Origin: Theocolax elegans
Taxonomy: Eukaryota > Arthropoda > Insecta > Hymenoptera > Cerocephalidae
Direction: 5' to 3'
Assembly: GCA_026168455.1 (NCBI GenBank)
Contig: CM047426.1
Span: 617,501 to 681,500 of the forward strand
DNA: 64,000 nucleotides
The position numbers and the translations under genes are program-made. Shown piece by piece: positions 24,401 to 38,399 of this stretch (position 1 is the stretch's first letter; every line of letters begins with the position of its first letter). The notes under the pieces were generated by a model that searched no databases, was not told the DNA's origin, and saw nothing but the letters and a program-made list of their open reading frames with translations.

Positions 24401-25033
24401 AAAAAATAATTAATTGACTGGATTGACAATTTTATTCGTTACGTGCTGTTTTTTAAGTATAAATTTAGTCAAAATTTTTACTCTATTAATTGGTGGATGA
24501 TTTTCGCGTTAGAATAATCCGACGAGCATATTATTTTGAATTTTTATTATCGATACAGGGATACTCGTAGGGTATTAAAAGTTTTATTCGCAATGAAAGC
24601 GAAACAAATTTTTGTTTCGTTTAACGGTGCGATTAACGGTTGTTAATATTGTTACATCAAGGGAAATGCTTTTCACTTTCTATTAAACAAATTTTTACTT
24701 AAACTAATGCCCGATATTCATAATCAAACTAGTAGATGTGAACTTTTTGAAATAGTGCATGTTTCAATTTTGTAATAGTGTTACTAAAATGAAAAACAAA
24801 TTATAAATATTATAAATTCTTTATTCTTATTTTCGAAAACTAATTTTTTTACTAAAAATCAAATTATATTTTATTTATCATTTTTAATTAAAATAGAGTT
24901 TTATAATTACAATTACGTAAACTTTTACGAAATAACTAACAATTACCAAGGATAATGCCATTACATACATTACCAAAAGGATTTATTTTAAATTTTTGAC
25001 TCTAAATCGCCTGTGCATGTATTTATTACAAAG
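21401..25033. other. spacer with short mixed islands
   Basis: AT-rich overall. Between about 22540 and 23580 the base composition is more balanced and TA repeats occur at 22828-22860. I see no exon pair, RNA gene or element ends. Confidence 0.45.
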
Positions 25034-25255
25034 TATTATATGAATTTTAATCGGTATTAGCGAGCTAAATTGCGTTAATCAATATTTTCTCAAATATTGT
25101 ACTTTGCTTAATTAATTTTCTAATATATCTCTGGCAACATTTAAGACTTAGCGATATGCAAGTAAGTTGCTAATAAAGAGGGTTTCGTGCAATATTTGAG
25201 AAAATATTGATTATCGCAATTTAGCTCGCTAATACCGATTAAAATTCATATAATA
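25034..25255. mobile_element. palindromic MITE
   Basis: The 66-base arms 25034-25099 and 25190-25255 are inverted copies with one mismatch, separated by a 90-base spacer without coding capacity. The ends read TATTATATGAATTTTAATCG. A 13-base direct repeat aaaaggatttatt lies at 24974-24986 and again just outside the right arm at about 25256-25268, but it is not flush with the left arm. This fits a non-autonomous DNA element; superfamily not assigned. Confidence 0.75.
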
Positions 25256-27300
25256 AAAGGATTTATTATACGTCTTATTTTTGGGAAAACTCGCTGGTTG
25301 TTTAATAAATAAAGTGAATAAAATAGTTGTCAATGTCCGAAAAAGTACGTAGTTTTTACAAAGGATATATAAAATAAATGTCAACTATTAAACCAGTAAA
25401 AAAAATAAGATGATAAAATGTGATATTTTTTCGGATATTAGAAATAGCAACCAATTGATCGAATAGAGAAATAATGCATATATTTAGAATATAGTGAATC
25501 CTGATAATTTTAAGTATATATGTATATAGATATATAGATATGTACGGGCGAGTAGAGGCACTAATGCGATATATAAAGACATTTGGGCGTGAAAAAGGAG
25601 GCATCCGCCTCGAGTACCGTGAAATCCTGGTGGGGTGAGAGAGCATGGACACGCGACAACGAAAGGGCCAACGGGGCATTACCATGGGTCGCGTGGGTGC
25701 AGTGTGCCAGGACCGGTGCACGCAACGACAACGAAAGCACCTTCCGTGATTATATTCCCCCGCACGATTCTCTTTCGAGAGGGACTCTTTTTATTACATC
25801 GTTACCTAACAGTTGTTAAATTATTAAATTGTGTCGTTAAAAAAAGTAAAGTACACGTGGTATAGATGATTCGTTGATCAAACATCAACCGATATAGTGA
25901 TGTAATTCGTACGATATCGCGAATGATCAACAGAGAGATAGGTGTAGATATATGTAGAGGTGTCCCTCTGTTCCTCTGGTTATTCGCGGAGTTCGGAAGG
26001 GCTGCGGGAGTAAGCACAGACAAATGCGTATAGCCTAGAGAATGACAGGTTCCAGTCATTGTCGAGGACCCCCGTAGCGTTAATCGACGGGACCGAGAGG
26101 ATATCCAGATCCGAAAGTTTCGGGGTGCGTGCGTGACTCTCTTTCTCTCTTTCTCTCTTTCTCTCACCCTTCGTTACATTCGGCTGTCCGCCGGAAGACC
26201 GGCCCGCTCGAGTATAGACATTTCTCTTCGGTAAATTGATTAAGAGCGGGGACGGCCACGGGGGCCGGGACGGGGCGAATCTATCGGTACTGGAGCTGGT
26301 GCCGCTAGCTCGGCTGATCTCCTGAAATATTTACTGCCTATTCCCTCTGACCCTTCGCTCTCTTCACTCGGACGATTACCGCTAGTGTCACGTTCTTTTT
26401 TTTTATTCCTTTTCTCCCTTCTTCCCTTATTCTCTTATTCCCTTATTCCCTGTGTTCCTCGATTTTTCCCTATACATCTCCGCGACTACGAGATCTCATC
26501 GGGCTTGTTTGTCCGCATACGCTTTTTTCACCAGAGAAATAGATATACAACCATTTGTAGCCGCGGTACGTGTATCGTTGTCGTCGATTCTTTTTTATGG
26601 ATCGCGCAACACAAATTGAATATCGTCTGATCGTGATTTGTATTTACTGTCTTTTAATCGGCTACCTCTTAATTGTATAACGGGTAAACATTCCAATTGA
26701 TAATTACTTGTTTTTCTTCCAAAATTTTAAACATATATTCATTTTTTTCTACAATTTCAACGATACGCTCAACGTTTGCTCTTTCCTTCTATTCATTTTT
26801 AACTTAATTGAAAACTGGTTTAATTCAAAATATGTATAAAAAAAACATCAAAATCTTCATGAATTAAACAAACCCACCAACACAACCTACTTTGAAGCAG
26901 TCGTCAAAAGTCTTTAATAAAAGTTATAATTTTCATTTTTATTATAAGCGACTTTTCGCTCTCAGTTTCAAAGACAACTAAATTTTATACGACACTTAAA
27001 ATTTGATACATTGAATGATAATTTGACTGTTGTACCCTGCAGTGATTTGATGAAATACAAATGAATATATTAGACAAAGCATTTATAAAAATTATAAAAT
27101 TTATAAAATTTGTAAAAATTATTAAGATTATAATGTATAATATTATAATGGATTGATAGAAACATATTAGATTATAGAAACAAATGAAAAACGAAAACAT
27201 ATTTTAATCGGTTTGTTAAAAAATTGTGTAAGATAAGTAAATAAAATGCAGGTAAACAATTTGATTGAAATGTACAAGTATAGATATATATGTATATAAA
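25256..27300. promoter_or_regulatory. spacer with GC-rich island around 25570-26350
   Basis: Within AT-rich flanks the part 25570-26350 is GC-rich and low in repeats. A Meis/Homothorax-type TGACAGGT lies at 26043-26050. The last portion, from about 26640 to 27300, is AT-rich with nothing recognisable. Confidence 0.3.
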
Positions 27301-27306
27301 GAGAGA

Positions 27307-27339
<33 letters not shown>

Positions 27340-27686
27340 AGCGATATCTATAAATTAGTGACGGTGTCGCGAGGCTGCCCGAAAAGCGAGATCGACGTTT
27401 CATTGAGTTTCATCGATAATACAGGTCGGTCATAAAGAAGAATCGCGAGGAGGAGAAAGAATATCCGAGGGAAAAGCCACGGACGGATCCGGGGTGTATA
27501 CATATGCGCAGGTGCCATAAACTACACAGGAAAAGAGAGAAAGAGAGAGAAGAGAGAGAGAGAGAGAAAGTGTAGCGTAAGGTACAAAAGCCCGAAAAAG
27601 CATCGATAACCATAAAATAAATCCAAGCGCCTAACCAATCGCATTAATAAATCCGAGTGCTCTTCCGAGCGATAAAACGAGGACGG

Positions 27687-27724
<38 letters not shown>
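27301..27724. repeat. cluster of three GA/CT tracts
   Basis: Purine tracts at 27301-27342 and about 27533-27570, and a CT tract at 27688-27719, are packed within ~420 bases. GA repeats of this length can bind GAGA-factor-type proteins in insects. The ORFs over them encode only Arg-Glu or Leu-Ser repeats. Confidence 0.8.
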
Positions 27725-30180
27725 CCGTTCACCCCTCTGTAGATACGGGTAGCGTAAAGAACATTTGGTTGGTTGGTGGATAGCGCGTCGTCGAAAAGAG
27801 CGCGCGAGCCACTGCACGAGGAGGATGATCGGTCATACGAAAAACGCAAAAGGGAATTGTGCAAACAAGTATAAAATGTGAACAATGTGTCCGCGGAGCT
27901 GGGTAATACGTGAGCACACACGTTCGGCCTAGACTTATGGATAAAATCAGGGAAACAAAAAATGTACGTATGATGTACGGATGCACATCGTTATGTATAC
28001 GTATACGAGGGTTCAGCGTATATACGCATCGTCGAAAAAAAAAAGAAGGAACCTGCACCGAGCGCACGTGGTATTACTTGCCAAAGTCAACCGGACAATC
28101 GATGTGTTTACCCTAAGATCACCCAGTAATTTTCTTCTTACCCGTCTACATTATACGTGGCTATTATTAATTTGGACACGTGGTATTCGCCCTTTCCTTG
28201 TACTAAATACTTGATCGGGATATTAAAATAATTCTTATTTTTTATGATTTTTGAAATGTTTAAAATAATTTATCATGTGTATATACACACACACGCCTGG
28301 GAAAAGTCTGGGAAAAGAAGATATTTTTTAAACTTTTTAAGCACCATTAAGGATTTTATTTTCGTTAACTCGCGCAAAATAAGGATTGACTCATCACATT
28401 TGAAGACGCACACATGATCGCACATATGTGCATATACAGTGCAAACGATCACTCGGGATCGCGTTCTAAATTAAAACGAGTGTAAACGAACTCGTGCATG
28501 AATACTGTATTTTCCAATCGCGTTAAGAATATTTCAAGGGATTATTCGCTTATTATAAATAATATGGAAAATTAACACGTAGACACATTCAAATATTGAT
28601 CGGACGCGTAATTATTAAATTGGCGAATTAACGGAAAGTGATTGCTCTTTTATAAATGTATAAGCGATCAGATAAAAATTAATTAACAATCCAAATTTGA
28701 CATTGCGGCCAGACTAAAATTTGACTCTATGTAAAATATAATATCTTATTTGTAAAAGAAGAAAAGTAAATCAATTTAATATCATAAAAGCATGTCTTAA
28801 AACCATATATTTTCAGATAAAATAGTTTTAAATTTATTTAATAAAAAATATTAATATCATCAGCAAGTTATTTCTCGTGTAAAACCTATTCTGTATACTT
28901 ATTATTGATTAGTTGGATATTATATTTACTTCTGAAAGTACATTTACTTTTATTGTTTTCAATGGAATATATTGTCTGATCATAATTGTCCAATTCTTGC
29001 TAACTGTTTTATGTTAAAAAAAAAACTATTTTGATCATAAAGTATGCAATAAGAATATGAGACGAAAATATCGTCCATTTAAAGTGTTTATCTATAGACG
29101 TGATACGTTAATATGAATTAAGGAACATTATTTTCATCACTTCTGTACATTTTTTTGGTAATGTTGAGTTTAAAATACTGTACTATAAATTCTCTAATGA
29201 AAAAGTATACACCAGAAAAATGTTTTGTATTAAATATTCAGCAATACGCGTATATAGGAACAGTATTTTTTTCAAGATAATATAAGTATTAATCGATTGT
29301 ACGGAATTGTAAAAGCCTTATAATTCCTATAGCTGAAAATAGGACCACAAAGTTCCCTAATGAAATTTCAGCGAAATCAGTCGAAAATTAGCCGAGTTAC
29401 TTGACTAACACGATTACATAGTACGTATATACACAGAGATCCATATTGCTAAGTAATCAAGAGACACAGACTTGATAAATAAAAAGTAAAATTTCTGGAA
29501 ATATATAGTAAATATCAATAAAACTAGTAAATTTGACCTATAAAAAATAGTAATTTTATTCGATTAGGCAATAACATCAAAAGGCTAGATAGAGCCTGAC
29601 GCAAGTATAGGAACGAGATTCTAATATTTACTACAATCTGTTTTCTCTACATTTCAAGGAGATGCTTGTATGAGTTTAATTTCCACCAATTTTATTTTTG
29701 ATCGATACATATCGGTAAATATATCGATATATGTATATATATTGGTTTTTGACGTATCACCAATATGATATGTAAATATAAGAGACGTCCGTGATTATAC
29801 CGTTAGGAACTACAAAAAATGAAGAATATCATATAGTTTACTGTGTCAATAAATCGAACTTAAGATGATCTCGAAAGACCATCGGGTTATATTTGAGATA
29901 TTGAATATCTCAAAAATGTCACGCATTTAAAAGGTGTATATATCTTAAAGTGAATTAACTGGAACTTTGTATTACCGCGTGATGGATTATAGTTATATAT
30001 TGGTTGATAAAGCCGCGATTAAACGATGTAGAAGAGTAATCTGTAAGGCGCTGCAATTGATGATGAAATAATTGAAAGGAATCGCAACGTGGACCAACCG
30101 AAATAATCTCGATTGAATAGACACGCAATCGAAATGTACATATATACCGCGGAGGAGAAAAAGAGAAATTGGCAGATATG
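27725..30180. other. AT-rich spacer
   Basis: No gene seen. A perfect 23-base palindrome lies at 29892-29914 (tttgagatatt and its inverse around a single centre base). The remainder is AT-rich with chance ORFs. Confidence 0.45.
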
Positions 30181-30860
30181 CACCTGCACGGACATCTGTT
30201 GGAAATTTACAGAGAGAGGGAGAGAGAGAGGGAGAGAGAGATGGGAGGGAAGGCAATGTAAACGAGCGGTTTCGAGCGAATAATTGAAAAGCGCGGGCGC
30301 GCGGTTCAACAATCGACGCGGGCTGTCTCGGTTATATTCCGCGGGCCCGGGACAAATAAACAAATAAAGGAAGGCGAGCGAGCGAGCGAGCGAGTCAACT
30401 ATCGCGTCTCGGATGATTTGCACATGGCCCTTTGCCGGTTGAAATGGGGACGCGGGAATACCCGATCGGTCGTCCGCACCGAGCACTGCACCGAGGGTAT
30501 AAGGGAAAAAGCCAAAAGGGCGCATTACGCATGCACGAGAGGCACCGCCTATTCCGCGTACGAATACACTTACGCATCGTCTGGCCGCGCGCGATTCACG
30601 CATATGGGGACATTAGCTACCCCATTACCCGTTTTATTCATACGCCACCGAGTCGATCCTCTATCCGCTCTATCCGCTCTATCCGATCTATCCGTCATCT
30701 CTGCCCTTTACACGTACGTCTCTGTGTGCGTGCGCCCATGACTTTAACGACACCTCGAGAGACTCGTACGATTAGACGCTCGGTCGTCGGTCGTCGTCGT
30801 CGTCGTCGAAGCGACTCCTCTCCCCCTCTTGTAGATCTATACTTGCATTATCTTCTCTTA
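30181..30860. promoter_or_regulatory. GC-rich island with GA tract and short tandem repeats
   Basis: A GA tract at 30210-30242 is followed by GC-rich sequence with a GCGA tetramer run (about 30373-30394), a nine-base tandem repeat ctatccgct (about 30659-30692) and a CGT trinucleotide run near 30790-30810. A 194-residue ORF on the - strand crosses it but shows no family features. Confidence 0.3.
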
Positions 30861-33080
30861 TTCTAGTTTACTTTCCTTGTTTATGATAATCGTTCCCCTC
30901 TATTCTATCTCTAGATGTGCCATTGCTTTTATATTATATTTCGACGATTCATTCTTGATTTGTTGCAGGACTGTAAGCAATAATTCCAGTGAAATTGAAA
31001 CATTGTATCCGAGGACACCAATCAAACTTGTTCCAATCAAAGTTACATTGGAATACTGCAGTCTAAGTTTCAAATTTCACTGGTGTACGTTCGTGAATGA
31101 TTATACATGTATGCGGGAGGTAACTATATTCTATTTTAAAGTTAGTATAAACATTATGACATTGAGAAAAATTACGATAAGGCCAGCATTGGTAAAACCA
31201 TTCTAATCCTTAGTCTTAATTTTCATTGCAATTTCAAGTAGAAATTGCGTAATCATATTCGAGTAATTTATTTTTAATCTCTCCGACAAATACATACTTG
31301 CACCGTTCTGAAATATTGAGAAACGCGTACTCCGAAAAATGTTACTCAATTGTACAGTGATTTTGGTCGATTTGGATGAACCAAATAACCATGGGAGTTG
31401 ATTGAAACAACTCCTCCTATAATACGAAAGTAAGAAATTTGTGTGAAAACGCGTAAACGTATAGATGGTCGCGAAGTATCCTCGTAAACTGGCGTAAAAT
31501 GTCGGTGAGTCGTGTATACGCGGGAGTGGGTGTTGGGAGTCACCCCGAGTCGAAAGGAAGGAGAATTAAGTGGCGCGTTACGCAACGAGCTCTTTGTACA
31601 CTCATCCCCGGAGTTTGGTTGACGCGATGTCGAGGGCCCCGGACCCGGCCAGAGATACGCATTTACCGAGTACATTAACAAAATTGCCTCGGGTTCTAGG
31701 TACACCGACTCACGGCTCGAATTGTCATCGGTCTTTTTGCTCGCGCGAACCTCGCGTATACAGCGGAGGGTGTCTACACCCACTGGGTGCAGATATACCC
31801 ATATACACGCAAGATGCGTAGTTTAATCTATTGTCGGTCACATCGACTGGCTTCTATCGCTCGTTTACTTGCTTCATCTATATATACATATATACAACTC
31901 GAGATGCGACCTTTTTGTTCCGAAATCCTCTGCGTCCAAAGGGTAGCGAGTTGAGTGTACTGGTAGACGCTTGATGCGACCCTATTTTTGGAAAAAATAT
32001 AAAGTTATCGTTACAACATTGCGAGTGATCGCTCTGCAAACGAATACCTGGAAGTTATAAATATACGATTGCAAAAGTAATAAAAAATAAAATGTTATCA
32101 CAGTTTTTTTTTAATACGTCTGAAAATTTCTCAATATTTTGGTTTTATAGGTTTGACAATTCGGCGAGTAATCATACAGACTAAAGGACCAAAAGTATGT
32201 AAAATTATATTTATCGAGTAATTCATCTATTCGCTATAGAAAAATGGCAATCCATAATTGATGTACACACGCGACGAATGCCTTTCGGATTTTCCCATTG
32301 GCTCGGAACTCCAAAGTATAGAAACCGAAGCCTCTTTTCATCTATTTGTTCAGATATGAGATATTTATTTCATCATATACCTATATATATACATATTAAT
32401 ACATAACATTTAAATTTAAAGGTGTGGATTAGTCATTTAAAACTGAGAAAAAGGTGTAGTTACCATCTACAAAATAGTCAAATACTCGGCTAATGGTCAA
32501 AGTGTCAAACTTTTATCTGGGCAAATGTTAACTAATTTATTTTTACTGATTTTAGTTTCTCTTTAATTATTGTATGCATATACATATACATACAAAATTA
32601 AAAAATAAGAATTTTAAAAGATTTTTTAAATTCCAAAACCCCAATTGTAGTTTGAAGACAATACCTTAGAACTATTTAAAAAGGCTATTGAAAGAAATTT
32701 CACCAATTAAAATGGATAAAGAGTACAGACACCTTTATTCAATTTAAAATTAAATTGTACTTTAGATCGAGAATTATAATTATATGCATGCTCTTTGTAA
32801 AGTAAAATTTTGCGGAGAAACATAAATTTTTTGAATAAAGCTAAAATAATACAGATAAGTTCTGCAATTAATTGTAATTATCTAAATATAAAATGAATGT
32901 ATCTTTATATAGCGATGATTTATATTTCTTTAATTAATTTCAATGCTTATCGGAACTCCGAAAGAACTGAAAATCCATGAAATAACGTTGCACCGATCGA
33001 TCGATCGTCACCGTTATTGTTTCTGCGTAATAGTTGAAAAATCTTATATATAATACGCATATATATTCAATTAATGTAAA
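30861..33080. other. spacer with modest island 31440-31800
   Basis: Mostly AT-rich. At 31440-31800 the composition is more balanced and a 145-residue - strand ORF exists (31346-31783), but it has no recognisable domain and the opposite frame is also open. No gene is claimed. Confidence 0.4.
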
Positions 33081-33480
33081 ATGAATCGCCGAAAAAGTGA
33101 AAGGAAAGTCGGAGTCGGAGAGTTTACTCGAGTCAACGGAGCCGAACGGGCGCGAGCCCGTAAAGTGACCAAAGTACGAAATCACGAGTAGACGGGCATA
33201 AGCGCGACGTACCGGTGTGGAGATTATTTCATTTCCGGTCAACCCAGTAGTCCCGGTGAAAAAGCTAAATTATTTCCGGGTACCCCGGAAATCTAAACCC
33301 GGTTGCGAGCTTTCGCAGCTGCGCGCTTTTTCGAGACCGCCTGCCGCGGCCGGCTTCCTCGTTCTGCGCCACACAAGCGCGGGTGTACGGATTCCCTCGA
33401 TCGCGAGCGGTGTTGGATTACCTTCAACTAACCGATACGATACCCTCTCCCCCCTCCCTCTCTTTAGCCACCGATGATAA
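33081..33480. promoter_or_regulatory. GC-rich island with ETS-type palindrome
   Basis: A GC-rich stretch containing a 21-base near-perfect palindrome at 33272-33292 (atttccgggtaccccggaaat) that presents two inverted ETS-like CCGGAAAT cores. No coding exon is evident. Confidence 0.35.
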
Positions 33481-36400
33481 ACACGAGGATCGGCGCGTTT
33501 AGCAGCGCGGTGTGTCTTCTTCTTCGGTTTTTAAAGGCTTTCTCGGTTTCTTCCCCCGTAAACTATTTCCTCTTTTTTCCTTTTACCCCTCTTCTTCCAC
33601 GACGACTTGACGGTTTTCGCTCGACTGACTCGCCGATCGTCGTGTTGGGGGGTTTCCTTTCGGACCTATATTTTTCTTACCTTGTATGTATATATGTATA
33701 TATAGGTATATCTATGTACACCGGCATGGTTTTAAAAGGCGTTTAAACGCGCTTCTTGACAAGTTGTAATCTATATATACCCGTAAGGGATATGTATCGT
33801 GTCACCGGATCGTTCGATCGTCCGAATGTAAACAAATCTACTACACTGTGTGTATTCCGTATTTATATATAATAACTGGTACATTTAATGTTTTTGTTAA
33901 AGTAGTCTAAAATTTTTAGTACATCTATAATCTGCAGATCAAATTATTAAACAGTTATAGTATAGATATGTCCTAAAAATTACTTACATTTCCATAGGCC
34001 TAATTATGATCGTTATAAAATAAATAATACAAATATTATACAGTTTCTATAAATAATTTATTAAATTTTATCATAAATTCCCTTCAGTCTAATATTTAAT
34101 ATAGTATAATATTTTGTTTATATGGCGAATGATACCTTTATTTATTTATAAACGTTTATGTGAAAACAATCCTAGATAAATTGTATAAAAATATTTCTCA
34201 AGATAGTATATTGCTTTTAAAAAAATACGTATACTATATTCGATGAAACGGTCCACATCGAGCATTCCTCGCGTAAGTTTAATTAATATACGATTAGTCG
34301 ATGCTTTTAATATTATTTCTGTCAATATGGTTGGATATGTAATTGAAAATATGGTTTCCGAGGATATAGTTACATTACAATATTATTTTATTCGAGTTGT
34401 TTCTGCATAAACTTATTATCGCTATTGTTTACAGTTAACTACATTAGGTCATAAACAATTTAATCAAATAAATTTGAATATTTTAGGTTATACGATCCCA
34501 CTACTCGGTTCCAATAGATATTCGTTAAAAAAGTGCAATATTTTAGAGAGATCGTTTTTGGTAGTGTGCACGGTGGTAGACTGTATAAGCTCATAAGTGT
34601 AGATGTATATATACCGAATGTAAAAATAAAATTCTCACGTTATATCAGTGTCGTATAGGAGGACGTCTCGCGGGATAAGTTGCTCCCTGGTAAACGTCGC
34701 CTGGGACGTCTGGGAACCAGTAGAAAGGACGAATATCGTGCCCAAGAGTATCCGATGTACCCGAACTACGCGCTCGACAACATATTGCTTCGTAGGACCC
34801 TTGGGCTCTTGCTCCGCTAGATTCGCACGGTTTGTCACGCGGTGCACTTGATTCGTACTACGCGCGCGCATCCCTGACCCTAACCGAAGAGGAGCGAGTA
34901 ATTTTAGTCGGGCCACGCGTTTGGGGACACCTATGCCAAACTTCTTTGTACGCCTAACCAAATTACCCTATCGTTAGATCGATGTTTTATAAACTTACTT
35001 TTCATTCCTCCCTATACACACACACACATACGTCCTCGCATCGCCTACCTTTCTCTCCTCTATATATGCTACATTCCGCGCGTGATTAACCTTATTTTCT
35101 TTTATTATTTCACCTATATGTTTTAAGGAATGATTAAGCTTTGCAAAAGGAACTATAAAGAAAACGAAATAATAATATTTTCTACACTAAACGACAGTAT
35201 ATGCACCACCGTGAAAAATAAATATTTGGAAGACGAGTACTTTTACACTCAAAAAACAAAATTGATGTTGTACTTTGTTTTATCATTATTGCATTATGAA
35301 AATCTAAATTCGATATCGTTCTTCACTCTGAAGTAATTAGTTATAACTCGTAAAATAAAACGAGGTTTCGATGATAAATGTTTTATGTATATCATCCCCC
35401 ACTGTTAACTTATAAATTAACGCGAGATTGAGCTATGGATTTGTTTAATTGTGTAAAGAAAAAAAAATCATCTTTTTTGTTATATGCAACGTTTTTTCGA
35501 TCAAAATTAACCAATCAGATAAATTGAGTTTATTTTGAGATTAATAACACTTAAGAAGTTCACGAATTTTGTCAATATAACGTTGAATGTGATGTAACAA
35601 ATGTTTTTATTTATTTATCGATGTATTTATTTATTTATACAATTTACAAACGGGCTTCAATACTTTACAAAGTAAGGGGTAAAATAATAAGATGATAACT
35701 GATTTATAACTTAACAAATTAAAAATATTAAAATGTAACAATCAAAGTTTACTCGAATAACCGCAATAAAATAGATGAAACTGAATTATTTGTTTAATGA
35801 AACAAACTTACTTGGTCCCCACGAAATTGATACATTATTCTTTAGTTTTGAAATATCGAGGCTACACGTTTCACTCTTAAAGTATCAATATTTAAGTAGA
35901 TTAAAATGAAATTCTAAAATTCTGCACCCAATTTTCACTGCGGAACAATGTTTAATTAAAAAAAAAGAAAATAAACGTTACGTATCTGCGCAACATTAAC
36001 TCTTTCCGTTGGCCACTTTCGTCTCGGAACGCCAAAGTAGTTTCTCACTCGAACAAAAAAATTTGGAGTATTTCGTTATAAAAGTGTGAACTAGGAACGT
36101 ATAATGATTAGTGGAGGACACACAAGTAAGATAAACATCGAAACAGTTAAATCGCCAAGAGATGATAAAACGAATCGTGACGACGAGAGAACTGATCCGT
36201 ATAAATATAATCGTCGACGGTAAATTTCGTCGGTGTTTAAACGTGAGGCGTTGGAGCGCGCACGGATTAATCGATTTAACGGGTTTGACGATTACGAGGA
36301 AGATTTTATTGGTAAAACGGATTAAGCTTGAGTGTAAGTAAACCGTTTCCTCGGTTACTTTTGTAATGACCTTAGGTATATAGACGTGACGCGCGGTAAC

Positions 36401-38399
36401 GATAATATCGCATCGTGACACCCTTCGAATTTTCATTCGGATCGAACACCCTCCTTTCCTTATACGATATTCAGATAGAGCACACTCTCGCCTCCACTAA
36501 TTACTCGTTCACTCGTCACCTACACATTTATTCTATCTCGACACACGTACCTTTACCCCACCCACTCTTTTTTCCAAGTGATCAAAAATTTAATCCAATA
36601 TCTATCTCGCTGTATACACGTACAATATTATAAATATATGTATGTATGTATATATATATTTGTTTTCCTCAGAAAGTGTCAAAACGTAATTGATTTCCTC
36701 GTATGTACATACACTTGCTTGTAATATGTGAGATCGATATACAATATATGTACACACACGTTCCGAGTGTAAATTTCTAAAACGCAGTATATATACATAA
36801 CGTTATGCGAATCGATAACGAAGATGGGAAAAGGAAAACGTATAGTTTACTTTATTTTGCGAATCATATATCTATATATATATATATACACGTTATTATT
36901 AGTAGGCGCGCGGTATATGCATTTTCTTATCGGAACCTTGAATCGTCTGCGAAAGACTAAACAATATTTCCGCTAATGTACGGAAAAAAATGTATTTTCT
37001 AAATGCATCGCATCAGCGTTTAAGTGATTGTATCTATAGGATTGTCTACACTTTTTAGCGATCTTTGTACAATAGAGCGGGATTTTTAAGAGTGTTTTAT
37101 AATTTATAGTGAAACGAATAACTGCGCGTATTGAGAGGATGAGATTTTTGATATTTTAGATTAGTTACATAGGATACATTACGTTGATTTATTGATATGT
37201 TAATCGATTCCGGAGCGATTTGATTGCCTCTCGGTTCGTGATTGTTTTGAATCTTTGAACGGTTATACAGTTGCAGACACTTTGCTAATAAGAATTTCCC
37301 AAAGATTAATGTTATACGTCGATTGAAATTGAAAAGAGTGGCTCGAAATTCAGTTTTCCCTTTCCATGCGTTTGATTTGTAGAATGTTAAGAAAAACGTA
37401 TACGTAATAAAATAAAACTATATTGCCCCTGATAGAAATCGTATTTCATTAAATAAGTATTAAATAGATTGTTTGAATAGAATGGGCAAAAAATAGGCGA
37501 AAAATGTGCCCATTTTTCTCCTATCGATGAAACGCTTTTTCTCACATTTTATGACCATCTATTAATGTAAAATCCTATTTTTCTCCAATTTTTGAGCTTG
37601 TAAATATAGATTACAGTTGAATCTAGTTATGTCCTATTACATATCTATTAAAAATGAACAAGTGAAAAATCTAATAAAATAGCGTTTATCTTCGTAAATA
37701 TAGGAAATATTACAGAAATTAGTTGTTAATCACACGGGAACTTTAAAAACCCATCCGAATCTATAGGAATTTTAAAGTTTACTGTTCGCGGAAAGGTGGA
37801 CACATTATTTGAATGTTTTGAGGTTGTGGTCATTCTATTAAGTGCTAATAAAATGGGAGAAAAAGCGTTTCATCACAAGGTATTTACTACCAATTTTTAA
37901 TTCCTAGTTCTTATAGTTTTAAATTTCTACTAGGGGCGTTAGACGTGTTTAAGTTTGAAAAAAATCCATCGATATCAATTAGATAAAGGAAATGAGAGTT
38001 ATTATCAAAAACACGTATTTCGTATAGATCTTCCTTTTTTCTTCTCGTAGTTCCATAACACACACAATCGCAATATATATATATATATAAATAGTAAACT
38101 TTAATTTAAAGCGGAAAATGATCGAGATGGTAATACGGTGAGTTAAAAAGGATTCCGCATAGTATAGTAATTAATTCAATTGATAGACGAAAAATTGGAT
38201 GGCTATGTTAAAAAATTGACGGTGGAATAAATGAAATTCCAAATTTAGAAAGATTCCACGATGCTCATATTTTCAACGAATAGAGCGCGTAGTAGTAGTA
38301 GTAGTAGTAAGTAAATGAGGGTGTGGGTGTGTCGGGAAACGCGCGTGTGTGTACGTATGTACATAAGACAGAAAAATAGGAGAGGTCAAAATTAAAAAG
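33481..38399. other. AT-rich spacer with one GC-rich ORF-bearing island
   Basis: The only compositionally unusual part is 34635-34961, GC-rich and open on the - strand for 108 codons, with no family resemblance and no ATG-context or splice support. A dispersed inverted repeat spans 37526-37874. The rest is AT-rich. Confidence 0.4.
37526..37874. repeat. 27-base inverted repeat pair, ~295-base spacer
   Basis: The arm 37526-37552 (gatgaaacgctttttctc then cattttat) recurs inverted at 37848-37874 with one mismatch. A smaller hairpin AATGGGC/GCCCATT lies just to the left around 37481-37515. Possibly a decayed MITE with subterminal repeats. Confidence 0.5.

Noticed and set aside
26200..26345. possible - strand exon after a TATTTCAG acceptor (near 26325)
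   Set aside because: A short open stretch rich in Ser/Pro follows but no matching donor-phase partner or family motif could be found.
30019..30603. 194-codon - strand ORF
   Set aside because: Ser/Leu-rich over a GA tract and GC-rich island, overlapped by open frames on the other strand; no recognisable family.
31346..31783. 145-codon - strand ORF
   Set aside because: No domain, no conserved motif, no splice support; likely chance in a balanced-composition stretch.
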